A program made the translations under genes and the position numbers. A DNA stretch of 64,000 nt from Phoronis australis (taxonomy: Eukaryota > Phoronida > Phoronidae): assembly GCA_002633005.1 (NCBI GenBank), contig NMRA01000230.1, positions 223,345 to 287,344 on the forward strand, read 5' to 3'. Under the pieces are notes generated by a model. It saw only the letters and a list, made by a program, of their open reading frames with translations, was not told where the DNA came from and did no database searches. This document shows, piece by piece, positions 57,544 through 64,000 of the stretch; within the stretch, counting starts at the first letter, position 1, and each line of letters starts with the position of its first letter.

Positions 57544-60306
57544 TAATTGTAGACTTTGCTGTTTTGTAGCTATGGTCAGAAAGCCTACAACTTCAAGACT
57601 TCTGTCCCACAAAACTCCCCAAAAATGTCCTTTTTCAGCCCAACAACAGATAACGTCCCTTTAAGAAACCAGGGTGATGACTTTGGGAAAGTTCCAAACA
57701 GTTGTTGCAACTTCCATAAGGATGGCTACACCACTGCAGGACAAAACATATATATAAATTACTGAAGCAGCCAGTGCCTTGGACAAACCCTCCTGAACTT
57801 CTTTGCTGTGTAAAGCAAATAATTAAGAATAGATCATTTCCATGCAGCGCCCCCTGCGTGACATGACCTAATTACCAATAGCTTCATGACTAGCAAAGAC
57901 AAACATGTGTCTTACAGAGGGCACTTCATGAAAACTGCCCATCAACTAAAGAGCTACCCTCTCTATGCTGGACGCAATAAATTCGATTCGATATGTATGT
58001 TTTCATGTAATACAAGCTTATAAAAATATTACAAATTGATCAATCAACAACTTCCCAATCAAAATTTAAATCTAAATGGTCAGTATCCATAGCAACAACC
58101 AGAACACAGACGAAACCGAGAAACATCACAAGACACTGATATGTATGAATAGTCACCTTGTACATAACATGATATGCAACTCCGTCAAATACTGCCTTCC
58201 ACTGTGAAAGGATGGAGAAAGTTCCACCACAAGAAAGAATTTTATGCACACCAAATGGATGTCTTGATACATTGGTTATTTTTTTCACCCAAAAGCAACA
58301 AAACTTCAGCGCGACCATATATAATTTACACCTAAGGCAACCTAAAGGGTGCGCCACCATTAGCCTAAAACAAAAATAATTCAATACAGCTGAATACTAG
58401 AAACACTACAAGAGAAAGTTAGCAAAAATTATCCACAACCCAGAGGAAATGAGCCACACGACTCAATTTCAACTCAGGAATCAGCAAAATGTACACACAA
58501 TAAACACAATATAAATAATAACAAAAATTAGGATATGTTTACTTTCACATCCGTTTGGCACCATTTAATGAATTGTTCTGTATAAAATACCTGTACAGCC
58601 TAAACACAATACAGTGGCATAACTACAAAGCAGTTTCTACAACCTGAGAATTAACATGCTATTTGTTCTACCAAGCCACAGCCGTTAAGAAAACAGCTAA
58701 ACATTAATGAGACAAACTGATGTGTTATACTTTGCAAACAATTCTGCATAGTCAACACGACAAAAAGATGTTGAAAAAGCATAATGTCGCAACTGCCTTA
58801 GTGAAAATATTCATGTCCCAATAAATATTTTGTTTTGACAAATTAACTGTAAGAACAAATCAGGGAAACAATGGGACATACAGAGGAACCTGTTCATAAC
58901 ATTCCGTTGGTTATAAAATTCATTACACAAGTACCCAGCATACTATACTGCATACCAGTGCTGCTCCCTGTAGTGTATACAAGTAACTTTGGCTACAGGA
59001 AACTTCGGCTGCAACAAGGGTTGGCAATAGTAGTGGAATAGTTTGCTGTAACGCAGTTCAATTAGTAATTGGCTAATGAACTTTCAACTCTTCTCAACTG
59101 TAAGCTAAGATGGAGTATGTTTCAATATAATTATGTACATGCCGAGCGAAGATGTATTCGCCTCGCAACAATAACACGCAAAATTAGGCAAGTTTTGCTC
59201 ATACAGGGACACTGATAGAATCTCAAGCAAGCTGCGAGAAATTAGTAAGGCAAAGTTTCACCAAGTTAGGACACAATATGGACGACAAATTGATTCTGGT
59301 TTTCAATTTTTTTATGAATGATAAGCAGCATCAAGTAAGTGCTATTTCACTTTTAAAGATCTGTACAATAGTGACAACAGACAATAATTTTGAGAAAATC
59401 AGGGCATCAAGACGAATGTTAGAAGCCTCTGAAAAGCGAAAAAGAACAATTTGCGTTAAACTGGTGAGACTTTTCCGTACCCATTGAAAAGTTCCATTTT
59501 GTCTTGTACGACTGGAACATTATTTAAGCACAGTCTACATACATGTTGTACGTCCATTATACGGCAACAAACAGTAGCTTCATGGCTAACCAAAGTAAGA
59601 TGAACGAGAACAAAGTTAAACAATACACGCATCACCAAGCCAAATACAACATCAGTTTAACACTTATACAAAATACAAGATGATTAACAGTTAAACTTCA
59701 GCAACATTAGTTCCCATAATGCACTAGCAACATTAGTTCCCATAATGCACTAGCAACATCAGTGATTTCCTTACACTGTACAATGCAGCAAGAACTAGCA
59801 CCATTTTATTATCTACCTACTACTGATATGTACAAAATGTAACAAGCTTCATCCAATCAACAAATCAAATTGCAGCATGTATCGCCGATAAATACAACGG
59901 ATCTTTCCAGCATTCCAACGGCTCAAATATAAGTCCAGTACAATTGCTAGAAATAACAAGCACATCAAATAACACGTAGTCATCATTCACATTGCATTTC
60001 AACAACCTCTGTCTAAATGAACTACTTTTTTATCGACCTGCCAAAACCATTCGATTGCATTAATCATATTTTTCATAGACCCATCAAAAGCATTTGATTG
60101 AATCAGGCTGTACACTTCTAATGCTGTGTGATCACAACAAATGATGTGTCTGGTGAAAAGTGGCATGACATTTTCAAAAAATAAGATTCGACAGTTTTCT
60201 AATAGCCAATACGTTCAAGAACCAGATCATAACTTCCTAAATAGCAGTGCGACAGCGCATGCAGAAAACGTGTGCGAATGATGACAGTTCCAAGTAGAGA
60301 GTGGGT

Positions 60307-63300
60307 CTAGATTAACCTTTCCTCTGGCGGTGGCTTCAGTACGTTACCCATCTCCACACGAGACCCCGACATTTCTTGCCGACTGGGACTGTAGACACCC
60401 CTCGTGGCTCGTTTGCTTCTGGCAGTGAATATGAATATTAACAACCCTGTAAAGACAACAATTCAAAGATTTTACTGACAGTTTTAGAATCGATCCAACT
60501 ACCGAATGTCCATTTATGAAAGTTGAACCCAATCTAGGAAGCTGATCTGCAGTGACTTTGGTCTTTATACATCCTGGTAACCTTAACACTCCTAACTACG
60601 AAGCACCAATCGCTGGATCTGGAGACAGTTAAAGTAAACTACATCCATACATTTGTATAGTGCTGGGAACAACTATATCATATGGAGAACTGCACGACTG
60701 CAATAGAAACACAGACACACGACCCAATAGCGGATTTGCAGCGACGCCATATTGAAATTAGGTTAAAATGGTGCATTGTGGGTGCTGTGGTCAGGATTCC
60801 GAAAGCGGCCATAGTAACAAGCATAATACGCGGTATGAGCGCGAAGAAAACTTACGGCGGATACACTTGTTGTGTTCCTGGCTGCTTCAAAAACAACAAG
60901 AGAGATAAAAATCTGAGTTTTTATGTGTTCCCTGCAAACCAAGAACTTCGTGAAAAATGGATAAACAACATTAGGAGAGCTGGGAGTAAGGGGAGATTTA
61001 GCGCATTCAAACCAACGCGGGGCCATCTAGTAGGCAACACGTAGCCCCTCGGTTGGCCATATAGGGGCTACAATACTTCCATTCGCTTTCTGTATTCATT
61101 TCGTTACTTCAGTGTATTTTAAACTGGCCGTGACCGGATTTGGGATACCGATTTCGAGTTTTCACCTCGTCAAAAATACAATCTACAATTAAAACTTTAA
61201 AAAACACTTACTTTCATCATTGGTCCTTTCTACTTCTACACATATCTTTGATGAAGCTTAGTTGTGAGAATTAAGTTGACTTTGGTGAAGAATTACAACT
61301 TCACTTTTTTGGTTGCCGTTAATTTTATCACCGCGTGCGCGATAACCACAAAGCATGTCAACTGAATCACGTGAGTTAGGCAAAGGTTAGCGCGAGACTG
61401 AGCGAAGCGCGTGACGCTAGCGCGCGACACTTGTAAAATAGCATGAGAAGGTATCGGGTGAAACTTATGAGATGTGTGTCCCTTGGACTTTTTATTCGTC
61501 AACATGCGTAATTTCACGTAACTTTCTCAAAATGGCACCCGGTAACTGAGAGAAACTCGACTCGAGCAAACCGCGACAGATTTTCATCGCTTTGTTCAAG
61601 TTTTGGTGACTAAATTGTATCCAAAGTCGTGGTATGTGTTAATTATAACTCCGTGTTCCTATATGTATGGTTCATTTGATTTTATTTGCTGTATTTTGAA
61701 ATGAGTAACTTTTTGTGAGGATGTACTATCGCCCCTGAATGCCTGCGGCATCCAGTGCGATGTAATTTCCTAGGGGCCATCGTGTGTGCAGCGAACATTT
61801 TCCTGGTGGAAAAAGGACTTATGAGAACAACATTCCGACGGAGTTTCCTCTTAAAATTAACGTCTCTAGCATATCCACGGCGAAAGCTACAAAAGTTAAG
61901 CAACCCAAGAACTCTCAACTTGTCTGAAACCCCGGAGATTTCGAAATCAACGCCGATGAACATGATGACAGTCGTGCCCTCGGTCACACGGTCACTGATC
62001 ATAGCTACGCTGTGTTTACAAACGAGAGAAAGGACTTGCTTGGTATTATAAAGCAAAAAATGAAACATGGTTTTTAGTTTGCAAATCACTCCAAATGCAC
62101 ACAGTATCTAGCCTGCTCAAGATATGCCTGACCACACGCTATCCCATGAGCCTTCGCGAAGGAAGTAACTCGCACATGCGCAATGCGTAATTCGTCTGCG
62201 CTGCAAATCCGCTATTCATGTCGGGTTGGTAAAACAGTCAGAAATCAAATTGCACAAGCTTTTTGGTTTTAGAAAAAATTAATTTTAGTCGAGTTGTTCA
62301 TGGTTACTTGGCTTAATACACCCAGACGTTCAGTCTTACACAACTTTAATATGAATATTAAACTCTCTATGGCAACCTAACTGCAGTGCAACCAGCAAAC
62401 CGTAAGTTACTTAAAGCACCAATAGGGGGCACCTACCACACAACATGCCAGGAGAGATGGATTTAAGAACTCACCTATGAGTAAAACAATCAACAGTCCA
62501 CCAATAGATGGCCCCAGTATGATGGCCAGAGTGTAGTCGGGTTCAGGCTCAACAGGACGAATCTAAAACAGACCCCAAGTAAAGGTCTTAGTAAACGTGA
62601 TACTACACTTAACACAAATCAAAATAGTAAATACTATAGGTAGTGATGGTACAATATACCGTTTTATAAAGTGTGAGGGGCTTGCGATGATTTTCCAGGT
62701 GATGTATCACTCCACAAATAGATAGGCTTGTGTGAAACAATATTTTTGGTGTTTTGAAATGTAACTGAAATAAACGTTTTTGCATGGGAGAAAATAAAAA
62801 ATGGCAAAAAATAGATGAGAAAAGAGCGAGAGGAAACCAAGTAAGAGAAAAACAAAAGCAAGAAAGAGAAAAATCCTCTTAAAAGAGGAGAATTCCAAGC
62901 CCCGAAGTGAAAGTGTTTTTATTTTAGTTCGTAATCTAAGAACAGCGTTAACAAAGGATAACTTTCTAAATAAAGTAGCGAAGTTACAGTCTATTTATAC
63001 TTTTTTAACTGTAAACAATAATGACATTATATGCTGTATAACACATAACTGAATAAAACGCAAATCAAATGACAGCTTGATAGTTACACAAAGAGCACAA
63101 ACTGAAGCAATTTTATTCGCAACTTCAGGATATTTACATCTGTCGAGAAACCTTAATAGATTAATTGATTAAAACACAATTTTACAAAACCTCCCTAAAA
63201 TAATCACTTTCCTTCTTAAGATGCAAAAACAAAAGATGACAACTTACGAGTTTCTGACACATGGGCCCCTCGTACTCAGACGAGCACTTGCATGACTGTC

Positions 63301-63519
63301 TGACCTCCTGTAGTGCATCATTCAGAGTGTAACTACAAGTACCCCCATTCTGGCAAAAGCCGGGGGGACATGGATTCTTGGCATAACACGTGGCGCCGAA
63401 AACTGTATCCGGACATCTACAGTTGAAGGAACCCATCGTGTTATTGCACGTGCCGCCATTTTTACACGGATTCCTCTCACATTCGTCTTCGTCTGTCTCA
63501 CAGTTCGTGCCGTTGTAAC
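60307..63519 (-). CDS. CRB: Crumbs homologue, C-terminal part (partial, last 3 exons)
   Basis: Crumbs is a single-pass apical membrane protein that organises epithelial polarity through the PALS1/Stardust and PAR6 scaffolds. Minus-strand exons in transcript order: 63519-63248 (two EGF-like domains, the first with a calcium-binding DEDEC start), 62562-62475 (juxtamembrane [10 protein letters not shown] and most of the transmembrane helix [18 protein letters not shown]) and 60446-60307 (end of the helix, cytosolic tail, stop). Phases 0 and 1 join correctly. The 37-residue tail has the FERM-binding stretch [14 protein letters not shown] and ends KPPPEERLI, the hallmark PDZ-binding ERLI. The N-terminal EGF and laminin-G repeats lie beyond the right edge. 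The EGF exon starts in phase 1. A THAP relic (opposite strand) lies in the last intron, and a hAT-like MITE in the intron before it. Confidence 0.96.
60835..61927 (+). pseudogene. THAP-domain coding relic split by a 745-bp insertion
   Basis: THAP domains are C2CH zinc-binding DNA-binding modules found in host factors and P-type transposases. From ATG 60835 the frame reads the first zinc pair (YTCCVPGC), the FYVFP...LREKWINNI core and FKPTRGH. It then runs into the insert and stops at 61044. At 61782 the missing part resumes: RVCSEHF (second C-x2-H pair), [16 protein letters not shown] and a stop at 61927. Both pieces join exactly in frame if one copy of the duplicated ggggccatc and the insert are ignored (112 residues). 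There is no transposase or other domain after it, so it may be a P-element-like remnant or a small THAP gene. It lies inside the last crumbs intron on the opposite strand. Splicing at the GT/AG near the insert ends would shift the frame. Confidence 0.8.
61028..61772. mobile_element. 745-bp insertion with 9-bp target duplication (GGGGCCATC)
   Basis: The insert is bounded by GGGGCCATC at 61019-61027 and 61773-61781. It starts TAGTAGGCAACACG and ends ATTTCCTA, so both ends read TAG inward with only weak further inverted similarity. Near each end is a hairpin: GTAGCCCC...GGGGCTAC at 61041-61072 and GAATGCCTGCGGCATCC near 61737. No transposase frame was seen. A 9-bp duplication fits Mutator-like elements, and 8-bp types cannot be excluded. 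Confidence 0.7.
62676..62903. mobile_element. hAT-like MITE (reverse orientation relative to 3634-3885)
   Basis: 228 bp in a crumbs intron. Read on the minus strand it starts CGGGGCTTGGAATTCTCC, contains CTCTTTTAAGAGGATT and ends ATCACCTGGAAAATCATCGC-like text. It therefore matches 3634-3885 over most of its length. The flanks aaagtgtg and gaagtgaa agree at 5 of 8 positions. No coding capacity. Confidence 0.6.

Positions 63520-64000
<481 letters not shown>

Larger units (their letters stand above)
56241..60306. other. Convergent 3' ends of the K2P channel (+) and crumbs (-)
   Basis: The K2P 3' UTR probably ends after AATAAA at 56715-56720. The crumbs 3' UTR runs leftward from 60306; TTTATT at 59815-59820 (AATAAA on the minus strand) is one candidate signal. 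A PIF/Harbinger-type MITE lies between them (57324-57543), and a 29-bp direct repeat at about 59702-59760 (GCAACATTAGTTCCCATAAT). No other gene was recognised. Confidence 0.5.

Noticed and set aside
61755-62051. 98-codon plus-strand frame and 135-codon minus-strand frame (61682-62089)
   Set aside because: They overlap the second THAP piece, whose own frame has the diagnostic RVCSEHF; the others have no recognisable domain.

Overview
This is metazoan nuclear DNA. Genes are split by GT-AG introns, and the families (FMO, POFUT1, DDAH, K2P channel, Crumbs) are animal ones. Introns and spacers are AT-rich and full of small transposons and minisatellites. The protein details suggest a non-vertebrate animal, perhaps an invertebrate deuterostome; that placement is inference and I cannot name the species. 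The window is a draft scaffold. At three of its four single N characters (2331, 6724, 23240) the sequence restarts about 0.5-1.2 kb earlier, which looks like unmerged overlapping contigs rather than biology.

Layout, left to right. 722-4593 (+): 3' half of a flavin-containing monooxygenase, with one false duplication across two exons. 4.7-11.8 kb: spacer with repeats. 11829-19418 (+): complete seven-exon POFUT1, the ER O-fucosyltransferase that modifies EGF repeats. 19.4-25.1 kb: spacer with a second large false duplication. 25106-34588 and 39814-49026 (+): two tandem six-exon DDAH-like paralogs with identical lengths for exons 2-5. 52341-56240 (+): three-exon two-pore-domain K+ channel. 60307-63519 (-): the last three exons of a crumbs homologue, containing an oppositely oriented THAP-domain relic. 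The window ends in a TA microsatellite.

The most unusual signal is a recurring structure: tandem arrays whose unit is the 3' end of a coding exon plus its splice donor. The clearest is DDAH copy A exon 5, with four 63-bp units (21 codons), four GTAAGT donors, and an open frame throughout. A diverged array of about 91 bp lies at DDAH copy B exon 2, and a more decayed one at POFUT1 exon 6. Both DDAH copies also appear to lack the catalytic cysteine while keeping the other family motifs and a shared C-terminal tail, so they may be pseudoenzymes.

Mobile DNA includes a minus-strand non-autonomous LTR element nested in a long fold-back element (DDAH-A intron 1), three related hAT-like MITEs, a separate hAT-like MITE, two PIF/Harbinger-type MITEs, five copies of a 45-bp hairpin confined to DDAH introns, and a 745-bp insertion with a 9-bp duplicated target that breaks the THAP reading frame. 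POFUT1 and Crumbs meet biologically, since POFUT1 fucosylates EGF domains of the type Crumbs carries. Otherwise the neighbours do not form an obvious pathway.
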